Source of the DNA: Bicyclus anynana
Taxonomy: Eukaryota > Arthropoda > Insecta > Lepidoptera > Nymphalidae
DNA length: 64,000 bases
Assembly: GCF_947172395.1 (NCBI RefSeq)
Contig: NC_069083.1
Span: 18,074,501-18,138,500, forward strand
Direction of reading: 5' to 3'
In this document: one piece after another, positions 1 to 11,054 of the stretch
How positions within the stretch are numbered: position 1 is the first letter of the stretch
Layout of the letters: each line of letters opens with the position of its first letter
Translations under genes and position numbers: made by a program
The notes under the pieces: generated by a model
What the model was told of the DNA's origin: nothing
Databases searched by the model: none
Seen by the model: the letters and a program-made list of their open reading frames with translations, nothing else

Positions 1-1444
1 TCGTCATAGCAATAGAATATTGTAGTGTCAACCTCTAGAGGATGCTCTGGTTTTGGAGTTAAGCATACGTACGTAGTGGATTTTCCGTTAGATCTCTAGC
101 TTACGTAATACTCGTATATTCAATACAATAGGCTTTTATACGTTGCTATTACTATGGGCTTTTATATACACGATTTTGAATGTTTTAATGTATTAAAACA
201 CCATCAAAGTTACCGAATTTTTAATGTACTCAGTTGGAGACTCAATTCCCAACTGAATGGAAGAGAAGCCACTCAAATTAGCGGGATAAATCTGTTTACC
301 AACATAAAAAAGCAATTTGGGAGTCTATTAAAAATAAAGCTATCCTTTTATCGGAGTTTCCGGTACAGTTATAAAAAAATAAATGGACCTTTATAATATT
401 TTAGTTACGGTGGTAATAAAATTATTCCACAAAACGAGCACTCCTTGTCTGAATGACTCTTATATTTTTACAGGCCCCTTTACATAGATATTGGACTCAA
501 TTCTGAATAACAAATACAGAGTTTCGTAACGAATATAAGCGTGTTCTCTTTAACGATATTGGAGTCTCAACATCGGTTCTTTAGGCTTTTACGAGTACTC
601 ATAAAGGACCTCATTGTGTTTTTTGACGGTGACGGGCTTCACGCCGGTGCCTCTAACGCGACGCGTAAAAGATTTCTATCGGAGAAGTAAACTCGCAAAT
701 GTTGCATTGACTTTCCTTCATTATTTATTCTTCTTTTGTTTTGTTTATGCACGATTCGTGATGAGACAGGGGAAAAGTTTTAGATGCAATTAATTAAAAT
801 GAGTTGTGTGTTTACGCACTTCAACTTATCTGCACTCCGCAACAGTATGGTACTGCCGTGCCGCTTGGCAAGCGTTCTAAGCAATCTTATTGAATATAAT
901 ATGTATTCATTATAAGGTATATTGTGTATTCATGCGATGGTCAAGTCAATCTATGTTATTTAAAATATAAAAGATTGTTAATATTGATATGGTCACTATA
1001 AGATGTTGTTAAGTTAGCTAATTACGTAATAACCTGAGACAGAAGATCCCTTGATTACGGATTGAATAAAGTAATCGACTTGGTATTACATGGATCTCAC
1101 AACTTTTTACGGTAGAATAACTGAGATGCGAGAATTGCTATATTTTACAAGTATTGTTAATGTTAATAAAACATTTATTAATTACATTCAATGATTCACT
1201 CAGATATCGACTCAACATCAGCAGAAGAACCTTGATATTACGTATTCAATTTCAAGCTTCACGCATCGGTTCCCTATTTTTTATACCCGCCCGGTTTCAA
1301 CATACGTGCACAAGATACCATATTTACATAAGTACCAACAGAGGTCGGAAGTCGGTTTATAAAAAAAAACATTTCGGTCATGATATCTTTAGATGAACTT
1401 ACACTTACTTACTTAAATAATTAACTTTTGGTAAAAAAATCGTA
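1..1444. other. AT-rich non-coding DNA
   Basis: No supportable gene, RNA or repeat boundary was seen. Two 80-codon frames (154-396 and 1154-1396) have AT-driven, low-complexity composition, no domain and no splice context, so they are not called. Confidence 0.5.
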
Positions 1445-1445
1445 G

Positions 1446-1527
1446 GTTAACATCATCATTATCAAATCTCGAATCCAGGACTTCGTATTCCGAAACAACA
1501 TAAGCTAATCACTGGACCCACGGACGA
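1446..1527 (-). repeat. tRNA-derived SINE head fragment (SINE D)
   Basis: Read on the minus strand it begins GTGGGTCCAGTGATTAGC and carries CTGGATTCGAG, an arrangement like Pol III box A and box B. A short TGA-repeat tail follows. The head resembles the one at 33735-34024, so it is placed in the same family. It is short and diverged. Confidence 0.4.
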
Positions 1528-2372
1528 CTTATTGACGAAATTGTCACTACGCTATTGCCTTTTTTTTTTTATTATTATCGTGTATTGTTTGTCATTTCTT
1601 GGTTGTTGAATTTTTTTGTTAAATTATTGTAGTTAATTAATTGGATTTAAGCGCTTACGAGAACAAAGAAGAAAAATCTTTGTGTTAATTTTTTACGGAA
1701 ATAAAATAAAAAAAATCGAAGCAGATTAACATAGATAATAAGTCTGTAGAATAAAATAGCCCATCGAAGTAATGGTTCGAAAAGCTTACTTTCCGTTCGA
1801 GTCATTACAAGGGAACCACTTATCTCCGTGATACGCTAAAAGGATACAAAATTACCAACGAGCACAAAAGGCGGAAAAAAGGAAAGATTGACATTTATAG
1901 GATCGGCTACACTCAAACGGTCAATAGTGATCCGGGTGTACTTCGTAACTTCGCCCCGGGGACATTAATCTAATTGCTATTCCGTACCGTCCCGGACAAT
2001 ACATACGCTGATATGTAAAGTTCTTTGTAAACCTTTTTTTGCCCGATCCCGTTTGTCCGATCGAGGGCGACTATACTAGGTATATGGAGGTATGTGAGTA
2101 TTGATTGTATTTTGTTTCAAAGATATGGAATCTAACTGGCAATCGTGTCTTGTTCGAATTTAACGTATCTAGTTCGTGAGAGTTAATTTTTATTAGTTCT
2201 ATGATTATTTAGTTATATCTTCATTTAATGAGGAAAGGCAAATTATGCACGCATTTCCCAAAATTTACTACAAGAATCACCTTTAAATTTTACGTCTGGG
2301 TGTCGCCATATTGGATTGTATTTACTGTATATAAGAAGAATCGATTTACATGACATGCGGGTTACTGATATA
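1528..2372. other. AT-rich non-coding DNA
   Basis: Contains a T-run near 1560 and otherwise unique AT-rich sequence. Nothing else could be supported. Confidence 0.5.
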
Positions 2373-2610
2373 ATTGATAGCCCAGTGGATATGACCTCTG
2401 CCTCCGATTCCGGAGGGTGTGGGTTCTAATCCAGTCCGGGACACGCGCCTACAACTTTTTAGTTGTGTGCATTTTAAGAAATTAATTATCACATGTCTCA
2501 AACTTGAAGGAAAAACATCGTGAGGAAACCTGCATGCCAGAGAATTTTCTTAATTCTCTGCGCGTGTGTCTGCAATCCACATTGGGCCAGCTTGGACTAA
2601 TGGCCTAAAC
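2373..2610 (+). repeat. SINE A copy, 3' part lost
   Basis: Matches the window's most abundant SINE: a tRNA-like head (AGCCCAGTGGATATGACC as box A, GGGTTCTAATCC as a mutated box B), then the body with TTGTGTGCATTTTAAGAAAT and GAATTTTCTTAATTCTCTG. The match stops after GGCCTAAAC, where a SINE B in the opposite orientation begins, so the last 60 or so bases of SINE A are missing. Confidence 0.8.
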
Positions 2611-2616
2611 TTGCTG

Positions 2617-2924
2617 AACTCTGCCCTTGACTACAATCTCAGCTGATGGTAAGTGATGATGTAATCTAAGATGGAAGCGGGCTAACTTGTTAGAAGAAGG
2701 ATGAAAATCCATACTCCTTTCGGTTTCTACACAACATCGTACCGGTACGCTAAATCGCTTGGCGGTACGTCTTTGTCGGTAGGGTGGTAACTAGCCACGG
2801 CCGAAGCCTCCCACCAGCCAGGCCTGGACTAATTAAGAAAACCTCAATCGGCCCAGCCGGGGATCGAATCCAGGACCTCCGTCATTAAATCCACCGCGCA
2901 TACCACTACGCCACGGAGGCCGTC
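2617..2924 (-). repeat. SINE B, nearly full length
   Basis: On the minus strand it starts GGCCTCCGTGGCGTAGTGG (box A) and has GGATTCGATCC (box B), then a body ending in the GGCTAACTTGT-type 3' region. It is the most complete of five SINE B copies here (others at 33553, 49207, 52546 and 54605) and directly abuts the truncated SINE A. Confidence 0.8.
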
Positions 2925-3468
2925 AAATTATCGGCATTTGGCAAATCCCGCGTGTCTTGATGTTTTGAAATCAACAAACCACCTACAGATTAATGTTCTT
3001 ATATTTTCCTACGGTTGCCTGGTAGACATCGCTACTGAGCGATAAGTCCGCGTTTCGTATTCTAACCCTCCCTTGCGTCGCCTAGTTAAGTATAAAGAGA
3101 AATGTCATGTCACTATCTGCAAATAAAAGTTTTGTTGCCAATAAAATATTCGACGCTGAGGTGTCGAAGATAAAATAACAATTTCAGTATGCAATTAAAG
3201 CACAAGCAAACATTGTATCTGAAAGTATCACTTCACGCTAACGACTCTCCTTTGACGATCATATCTTGGCCGCTTTAATGTGCTCCCCTTTAATAGCTTC
3301 CCCGAGCAAAATAGTCTGAGAGGTAGTGTCATATTTATTCACTACTTTTACACATTATATATTCTGATGCAAAAGTGTTTCGTGTTTCTGTGTGGGTACT
3401 TATATCTTACCTGTAGCATCATAGCAAATGGAAGATAAACGGGATGAAAAGCAACCGATTATTAATAA
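2925..3468. other. Non-coding DNA, nothing recognised
   Basis: Moderately AT-rich unique sequence with no open frame of note and no repeat that recurs in the window. Confidence 0.5.
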
Positions 3469-3779
3469 CTAGCGGACGCCCGCGTCTTTTCCGTGTGGAA
3501 TACAGTTTTCCACAAATTCCGCGGGAACCATGGATTTTTTTCGGGATGACAAGTAGCCTATGTGTTAATCCAGAGTAAAATCTATCCAATATCTATCAAT
3601 CAGAGTAAATCCAGAGTAAAATCTATTTCCATTCCAAATTTCAGCCAAATCGCTTCAGTAGCCGCAGCGTAAAGGAGGAACAAACATCCTTACACACTTA
3701 CACACTTTCACGCTTACACACAAACTTTCGCCTTTATAATATTAGTGTCATGTGATAGTGTGATAGTGTGAAGTGTGAT
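3469..3779 (-). mobile_element. Non-autonomous Helitron-like element (family H1)
   Basis: On the minus strand the element ends in a GC-rich hairpin (CGGACG pairing) followed by CTAG, the Helitron 3' signature. The body contains the AAGGCGAAAGTTTGTGTGTAAG block seen in other H1 copies. The far end runs into a short minisatellite of TGATAGTG units (about 3750-3779), so the 5' TC end is not certain. It resembles the Lep1 type of lepidopteran Helitron. Confidence 0.7.
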
Positions 3780-4836
3780 AAAAAGAGAATTTTAGAGAGA
3801 AGGTTCGAATTAGAAGAAAAATAATTGACTTATTTTCCTATATTTGTCGGTTTTCGGTGTATTAGAGAAATGTTGACTAGCTCTTGGATGTTTCGAAAGC
3901 TGTAACCGCTCTTGCAAGTTTATTAAAATACAATGTATTGGACTCATTAATTAAGAGTTTTACGACCAATTGGCAGTAAAATATGTATTGCTCAAGTATG
4001 GTATTGCACTGAAATGTAGCAGCAAATGACGCTGGGAAATTGGGGATTTAAAATATGGAAATTGTCGTATAAAATACACAAATATTTTTATTCACGAGGA
4101 TAAGCTTGCATAAATTATAATGAATGAATTTATTGGAAGATTTCATGTAAAGCGGTACAGTATAAAAATATCGACAGAATGATACGTCCGGCTTTTTAAC
4201 AGGAGCTTAAAAGAAAATTAAATATGTACGAGTAGTATCCACAAATATATTTATCCTTATATTTTCGATAACCTCGCATAAATTATATTAACGTATTATG
4301 AATTGTATATATAGTATACACAGCCAGCATTAAATAATCTCCTTTTTGTATAAAGCTGTCCATTTCTATTATTGCCCTTTTGAAAGTTATCGGTGGTCTG
4401 TGGACTACAAAGAATGGAGGAGAATTGTTTCAACGAACAAGCGGAAGATACCTTTAACGTCCAGATGTTACAATTTCATAATACTAAACTAAAATACATG
4501 TTCATTTCCATAATATAATATCGAAAAGTCACGTACGCCGGTCACAGATGCGATGCTGGGACGATAAAATATATAAATATACTTCGCACACCCTATAGTT
4601 TAGCGGAATATTAAAAATACTCTTTGCGCACGTGGTGGCGTGTATGTTTAGAGATAATTTATTTTAGATGTGAGTCGCACGTACGCCGCCGCATGCAGTG
4701 AGGATAAAATACGCGTTTATAATGACAGTGCTACACTCAACACGTATTTGCTTCGAGTGCATTACAAATATTGCGATGGCAGTGTGTGGCGAGCATCGCG
4801 TAAATGCGAAGAGAAAATAGTGGAAATAGGAAAGGA
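3780..4836. other. AT-rich non-coding DNA
   Basis: No gene or recurring repeat recognised. A 64-codon frame at 4670-4864 runs into the following SINE and is not credible as a gene. Confidence 0.5.
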
Positions 4837-4846
4837 AATATTAAAG

Positions 4847-5154
4847 AGAGCCGTGATAGCGTAGTGGATATGACCTCTGCATCCGATTCTGGAGGGTGTG
4901 GGTTCGAATCCGGTTAGGGGCATACACCTCCATCTTTTCAGTTGTGTGCATTTTAAGAAATTAAATATCACGTGTCTCAATCGGTGAAGGAAAACATCGT
5001 AAGGAAGCCTGCATACCAGAGAATTATCTTAATTCTCTGCGTGTGTGAAGTCTGCCAATCCGCATTGGGCCAGCGTGGTGGACTATTGGCTTAACCCTTA
5101 TCATTCTGAGAGGAGACTCGAGCTCAGCAGTGAGGCGAATATGGGTTGATGACG
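4847..5154 (+). repeat. SINE A, full length, with target duplication
   Basis: Complete copy: head AGCCGTGATAGCGTAGTGG, box B GGGTTCGAATCC, body, and a 3' end GGGTTGATGACG. It is flanked by the 10-bp direct repeat AATATTAAAG (4837-4846 and 5155-5164), as expected for LINE-mediated insertion. Confidence 0.9.
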
Positions 5155-5279
5155 AATATTAAAGTCTAGAATATTAGAGATCTACCTTTCTGAGAAGTAT
5201 GAATAAATTATTTACTTAGCCTACCTTATATAATCAATTACTATTACCTTGTTTTTGTACCTGGTAAAAGGTATTTCTG

Positions 5280-5457
5280 TATTAAAATATTGACCGTAAC
5301 TGGAAGCTTTTATATTGAGAGTAGCATTTCCGTTTCCGTCGATTTCATACCAGTTTTCGTACTTTTATTGACGTCACGTCTGGCTATGTGGCGCCACCTG
5401 GCGGTGTCGGGCTCGGGAAGTTTCGTAAATCGCTGAGCGCGACTTTAGCTCATTGGC
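5280..5457 (+). repeat. Left copy of a long perfect inverted repeat
   Basis: Bases 5301-5457 (157 bp) are identical to the reverse complement of 10321-10477. Bases 5280-5321 (42 bp) are also identical to the reverse complement of 10194-10235. The block is GC-richer than its surroundings and includes the palindrome TTGACGTCA (CRE-like) and GGCGCCACCTGGCGG. It is probably a transposon-derived unit. The family is not recognised. Confidence 0.85.
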
Positions 5458-5545
5458 GTTTTGTTTGCCGTCGAAGCAACATCTTGCAATCAGTTGGTAC
5501 CCGACATTGCAAGATAAAGTGTAATAAGTGAAGTGAATTCGCTGT
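5340..5545 (+). promoter_or_regulatory. Promoter-like block with possible first-exon donor
   Basis: Inference only. A GC-rich stretch with a CRE-like site and an ATTGGC (inverted CCAAT) at 5452-5457 is followed by TCAGTT (an insect initiator-like motif near 5497) and by a donor-like GCTGTGAGTAC near 5540. The upstream part is the repeated 157-bp block, so any promoter would be repeat-derived. No reading frame downstream supports a gene. Confidence 0.2.
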
Positions 5546-6049
5546 GAGTACTTTATATTTTATTACGTTGTAATTATTACGTTGTTACATACAACGTTAA
5601 CGTTATGTAAAATGTAAATGTAAAATTTCAAATTTCATTTGAAAATAGTATGTGATCATTATTTTAACGGTTTTTCCGTTCGGATCACTACTTCATATGT
5701 TTGAAAGTCTTGCTTTTTTGCAAATGTTTTCGTACTTGCATGTATATAATAATATTTTCTTTGTAGTGATTTTTCAACAGTTAAAAAAGTATTAAAAGTG
5801 GCGGGGCCCAGCGGGCTTCCTAAAAATGTGAACTCAGAAACCAAAGTGAACGTTCTAGCAATAGACTGTTGTCTAACATAATATAATATATACTGCAAAA
5901 CGAACGCGTGGCCAGTGGCTTTCGTTTCAAAGGAGTACATAAATTACGAATGCTCGAAGACAAGTTAGACAAAGAGTTTTTGGAAGTTACTCAAACATAT
6001 TGTTACTTCAATTCAAACCGGCATTGAAAAAAGGTTCACAAATCCCGCC
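5546..6049. other. Non-coding DNA, nothing recognised
   Basis: AT-rich sequence before the hairpin array. A 93-codon minus frame (5659-5940) has no recognisable domain and is not called. Confidence 0.45.
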
Positions 6050-6963
6050 AGAATTTAGCACAGGAATTTTGATTCGCCACCCCACGCAGGGGCAAGGCGT
6101 AGACACTGTTAACGTGCCTGGACACATTTGCAGTCAAATATCGGTCTAATAGTTTACCGCCCCTCGCGGGGGCAAGGTATACATAGTTTTTAACCGACTT
6201 CAAAAAGGTTTCTCAATTCGACCGTATATATTTTTAACGTTCCTGGACGTATTTGCAAAAACAACTTACTGAGTAAGATATAGAAAGTTTAAATATTCCT
6301 GGACGTATTTGCACAGTCAAATACCGGTCTAATAGATTACCGCCCCTCATGGGGACGAGGTTATAGAAAGTGTTAACATTCCTAGACGAATTTCCAGTCA
6401 AATACTGAGGATCGCCGCCACTCGCAAGGGCAAGGCACGAATAGTGTTGAAATTTCATCACGTAGAACACACAACATGGAATATACGTACAATGCGCAAT
6501 CGCTCATGCACAGCCATGCTTGCATGATAATTACAACCCACCCTCGCGGGGTGTTTATTTCTTTATATAAAATATTCAAATACCGGTGTCCTTGATCGCC
6601 ACCGTCGCGGGCGTATGCATGAAGAGTAATGTTCTATCGCGTGGAACATACAACACGGATTATATCTGTAATGCGCACACGTTCATGCACAGCCTTGCTT
6701 GCATGATCAATACAATCCACCCTCGCGGGGTGTTTATGAAAGATGTATGGATACGAATATCTTATCTATCTATATAAATTATTCAAATACCCGTGTCGAT
6801 GTCGTGTGTGTGATCGCCACCCCTCGCGAGGGGAATGCATGAAAAATTTTAAAATTCCATAGCCTGGAACGCACGACAGGAAATATACATACAATGCGCA
6901 TACGCTTGCACAGCCTTGCTTGTATGATCATTATAATCCACCCTCGCGGGGTGTTTATCAGCA
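6050..6963. repeat. Array of hairpin-bearing tandem repeats
   Basis: Three diverged units of roughly 170-200 bp (about 6405-6580, 6583-6785 and 6791-6960) each carry a CGCCACC...CTCGC block at the left, a shared core (ACAATGCGCA, CACAGCCTTGCTTGCATGAT) and CACCCTCGCGGGGTGTTTAT at the right. Upstream (6050-6400) are shorter related pieces with CCCCTCGCGGGGG and CCTGGACGTATTTGC. The C-runs and G-runs pair into small hairpins. The 5' part also contains the start of the 'accgacttcaaaa' repeat (about 6190-6235). Confidence 0.75.
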
Positions 6964-7068
6964 ATGTACAAGAGTCTAATGTCCTAAAGCCCTTGCAGGC
7001 TGACTCGCTATCTTTTACGTTTGCTAGTTGACATATACAAAATTGAGTTTCTATGTAAAAATGTCACT

Positions 7069-7324
7069 CATAAATAAATAAATAATAAATAAATATACTT
7101 AAACAATACACATCACTATCTAGCCCCAAAGTAAGCATACAGAGCAGCTTGTATTATGGGTACTAAGATAGTTGATATTATAATATTCATATACATGTAT
7201 AAATACACACAGACACTGGAAAAAACCCATGTTCATCACATAAATATTTTCCAGTTGTGGGAATCGAACCCACGGCCGTGGATGCAGAAAGCAGGGTCAC
7301 TACCCACTGCGCCACACGGCCGTC
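7069..7324 (-). repeat. SINE C, a widespread lepidopteran tRNA-derived SINE
   Basis: On the minus strand the head reads GTGTGGCGCAGTGGGTAGTG (box A) and GTGGGTTCGATTCCC (box B). The body includes CTATCTTAGTACCCATAATA and TTACTTTGGGGCTAGATAG, and the tail is an ATTT/ATAA repeat at 7069-7098. This layout is common in butterflies and moths and may correspond to the Metulj family, which I cannot confirm by eye. The tRNA-like head is not a functional tRNA gene. Confidence 0.85.
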
Positions 7325-10193
7325 ATTGCTTACTCGTGAATATCCCACAGTAGGTAAATGACATTTTGCCAATTGATTTTTTGATTTTCAAAATAGTGAA
7401 TAGGCCAACTAGATTTGTAACCAATGGGTGAATTAATTACTTTGTGACAATGGCGTGAAAATCTGATGAACGAAAGCGTCAGAATAAACATCATGTACAT
7501 TTTGGTATAGAGGTTAAAGTCAGGAAACTTATTTTTCCAAATACATCTAAGTTTTCTAAAGATATTACTGGATGTATACAGTTTATTATTTGCATACTCC
7601 AGGTTTCATAAACTTAGAAACAAACGAAAAGGTAAAACATATTATGATACCCTCCGTCACCTAGCAAAATGTAGAAAAACGCATAAGCGATAACATAAAA
7701 ATTTCTATCAAAGCAAAGGATTCTAAATGAATTCTTTTTCAGGGGCTCGAGGCCCATCAAGGGTATTATGTATGCTTTAAAGTTTAATGTATCCAGAAAA
7801 CTTAAAGTATTTTGAGATAGACTTCATTTCAAGCGGTCTTTTTAGCCACCTTTTTCACCACCTTTTTCAATGGGAGAAAATGGTGGCACCAAAAACGTAC
7901 AGAGGTTAATCTGAGGTTATCTCCTACCGTTCTCTCGAATAACCTCGTGTTTTTCTTAATCTATATGAAACATCGTTCCACACTCCTGTTTTGGAAGAAA
8001 TATCATTAATTGTCTACTTAATGAAATACAAAGGATCATAAAAGCACCATGCTCTGTTGCTAATTACGCATGGTCCACTTGCTAAATACGCACAGCATCA
8101 GAAACTCAGTTTGAAGAATAGACACAAGCCTACTTGCATGTGTATGTAATAAAATTCCAAAGGTGCTTCCTACGTTTTGTATACAGGGAATTGTTGGAGA
8201 TTACTTCCTTGTCATTTGAACTATGCATGTCTCTTTCTCAAATACTTTCTCAATGCTATCGAATCGGCAGCATGTTTTGTAAGAGATATGTAGAATTAAG
8301 AATCCCGGTTCATATCGACAATTTTATCATTTACTAAGAAAATAATACGAAACGTAGATGTAGACTATATCGAAAAATTGCCCGTACCATTGAATGAATC
8401 AATGACCTTGTTTAATATAATCAGATTGCTAGCTACCTACTTCACTAACACCCTCAGCCAGTGTTTTTGTTAGTAGCAAATGCCTTTGACCACGCTTGGG
8501 CAGCGTTACTAAACATTCACCCTCTGAGGAATTCATGGTCACGAGAGGAATAGGTACTGCATTCCAATAAAAAGGAAATGTATGTCATACTACTCATATA
8601 TGCTCCTAGAATCAAGCTCACCTCCTAAGCAACATTCAATAGGACAAAATGACAGCCGTTACATATTACGGAGGAAAAGAGAGATGACTTTAAATATAGA
8701 ATATAACAGTTAGAATTGCAAGATCTTTATGTCTAATAACCTTAATTAGACTATCACTAAGTTCACAACAGTACACAATAGTATACGCGGCAGGAACAAC
8801 AAGCATGCAAATCACTTGTTATACAACATCGCCATCTTCCTTAATTGGCGCTTTCATTACTGTAGCATAGAAAAAGTGAGTGTGAAATAGGGTATCTCGG
8901 TGACTGATCTATACTCATTAAATAAGGTACACGTAGTCCATGATTACTTGTACGTATTCCGAGATGTAACTTACGCTCAAGTTGTTTTATACGATGTGTA
9001 CAGTGTGTATAGGGAATTTCCCACTTGCTTTATGGTATCGCCACCACTTACACTGATTCTCAGAGAATCATCAGAATCGGTTGACAGGAATATATTTAAT
9101 AGCCTTGATAAGAGTAAGTCTTATGTCATTTGGATCTCAGATTCCGAATGCTAGCAGTACCGATAATTCTATAGAATGAAGACAAATTTATTATAATCAC
9201 GACAACAGACTTAGCAGTTACAAAACTGTTAGAGGTAGTCTTCAAGAAATATGGGAAAACCTGAAATAATTTTTAAATTCCTGTCAAAACTTAAAAATCG
9301 GCTTGTGTAGTGTTTGTCTTAAAGTAAAAGTTTTAGTACATTATATGACTTAATGTCTAAGAACTGACTCAGTTTAAGTTTCTTGAATCTTCAAGTAACC
9401 TACTTAAGAGATCATAAATTTGTAAAGCATATCCTTAAATTCATGCCAAATCGTTAAGAAAGCCTAAAAATTCTATGCCACCAGTTTGGCATGTCAGTAA
9501 CTTCTTAATAAGTTATTTTTTCAATAGTTATATTTTTGTAGGTACTCTCTGAAAAGCGTGTATATGACCTAACATTACTTAGTATAGGGACAACATGGTA
9601 TAAAATCTGATGATTTTATTTAATTTTGGCCGAAATTTGGCTCAAAAACCGATAGAAGTATTTAATCTGGCTGGAAATTATTTGTAAATAAAATAATCAC
9701 TATCATAATTTTCCTTCAGGAAATAATAAGTCTATTTCATTATTGAATGAAATAAATGAGTAAAGACGTCACGTAAGAAATCTTCATAACGACTATATCG
9801 GTCAGCAGTGTTTTTCCTAAATTTTGTGTGAATATCAATTATATGATAAAATCCTTAAAATTTATTAATATTTGTAAAATATAGTGAATAGCTGATGACA
9901 TATTATGACACTTGAATGTCCAAGAGATGACAGTTTAAATAAATAATATCCACAGACAATAGATACTTATTACTGGCTACCATTCAACAAAATGCATTAT
10001 TAACAACAAAATGCATTATTAACAAAATGGACTATTGTATTATGCACAGACACAGTCAAGCTTCGTTACTAGCTTGTTCTCTAAATAAAGTCTAATCGAA
10101 TTAGAGATAATATTGTTATAAAAAGTTTTATTTTAATAATCACATTGGCGAAATAATATCATAACGTGGCGTCACCAGGCGAAAACAAACAGG
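7325..10193. other. Long AT-rich stretch without recognised features
   Basis: Nearly 2.9 kb with no domain-bearing frame. Small frames at 8134-8337 and 8900-9154 are unsupported. Minor items are an imperfect direct repeat of ACAAAATGCATTATTAAC near 9988-10030 and an imperfect inverted GCCACC/GGTGGC pair near 7850-7890. Confidence 0.5.
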
Positions 10194-10235
10194 CTCTCAA
10201 TATAAAAGCTTCCAGTTACGGTCAATATTTTAATA
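10194..10235 (-). repeat. Right copy of the 42-bp block
   Basis: Exact reverse complement of 5280-5321. In the left copy this block is continuous with the 157-bp block. Here it is separated from it by one arm of a foldback. Confidence 0.85.
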
Positions 10236-10524
10236 GCAGCGTTTTACCTGAAATAAAACGCATATTAAAATACTTACCTCACTGGAAGCTTTAAGTAATT
10301 CCTGCCTGGTGATATATTGAGCCAATGAGCTAAAGTCGCGCTCAGCGATTTACGAAACTTCCCGAGCCCGACACCGCCAGGTGGCGCCACATAGCCAGAC
10401 GTGACGTCAATAAAAGTACGAAAACTGGTATGAAATCGACGGAAACGGAAATGCTACTCTCAATATAAAAGCTTCCAGTGAGGTAAGTATTTTAATATGC
10501 GTTTTATTTCAGGTAAAACGCTGC
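10236..10524. mobile_element. Foldback element enclosing the second 157-bp copy
   Basis: Arms 10236-10292 and 10468-10524 (57 bp each) are perfect reverse complements. Between them lies the 157-bp block (10321-10477, overlapping the right arm by 10 bases). The arms contain GAGGTAAGTATTTTAATATG and TTTCAGGTAAAACGCTGC. No protein is encoded, so this is a non-autonomous inverted-repeat element or a rearranged pair of insertions. Confidence 0.75.
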
Positions 10525-11054
10525 TATTTTATAAATATTACTTTTTTCCTCATGACCTTTTTACATGCATCCAAAAATTCATGATAATAGATTTAGTTTT
10601 AACTCCATATATATGCGTAACAAACTGATTAGTGTTCACATTTGCAATTATAATATATCAATCCTACTAAATATAAGTTATTAGAAATAATCATCAGATA
10701 AAAGATCATAATACTCAAACGAAACCATAGATCCGCACAAGATCAAGTCCGCAAAGGAATAATAATCCCTTCTCATTCCGAATCGAAAAGCTTATAGTGT
10801 TATTAACGGGGGGAGAAAGGAAGGAGACACGATCATTAATGTAGAATCGACTTCAAAGGTCTTAGATGGATTTTAATGTTAAGTATACTCTCGCTGACTG
10901 CTGATTTGCAATTGTGAATAGTCAAGTTTGTTCAAACAAATTTATGTTATATGGTAAAATGTAACAATAGTATTCGACGGAACCAACATTTCGGATGAAA
11001 AGTATTTTTTTAATTAGACATGTAAAAGAAAATGTCGTGAATGGATTGCCTATC
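10525..11054. other. AT-rich non-coding DNA
   Basis: No repeat or gene recognised. Confidence 0.5.

Noticed and set aside
6050..6963. CRISPR-like array
   Set aside because: Repeats are long, diverged and unevenly spaced in a eukaryotic genome, with no spacer structure and no cas genes.
7252..7324. tRNA gene
   Set aside because: The tRNA-like fold is the head of SINE C, followed by the SINE body and ATTT tail. The same reasoning removes the tRNA-like heads of SINEs A, B, D and E.
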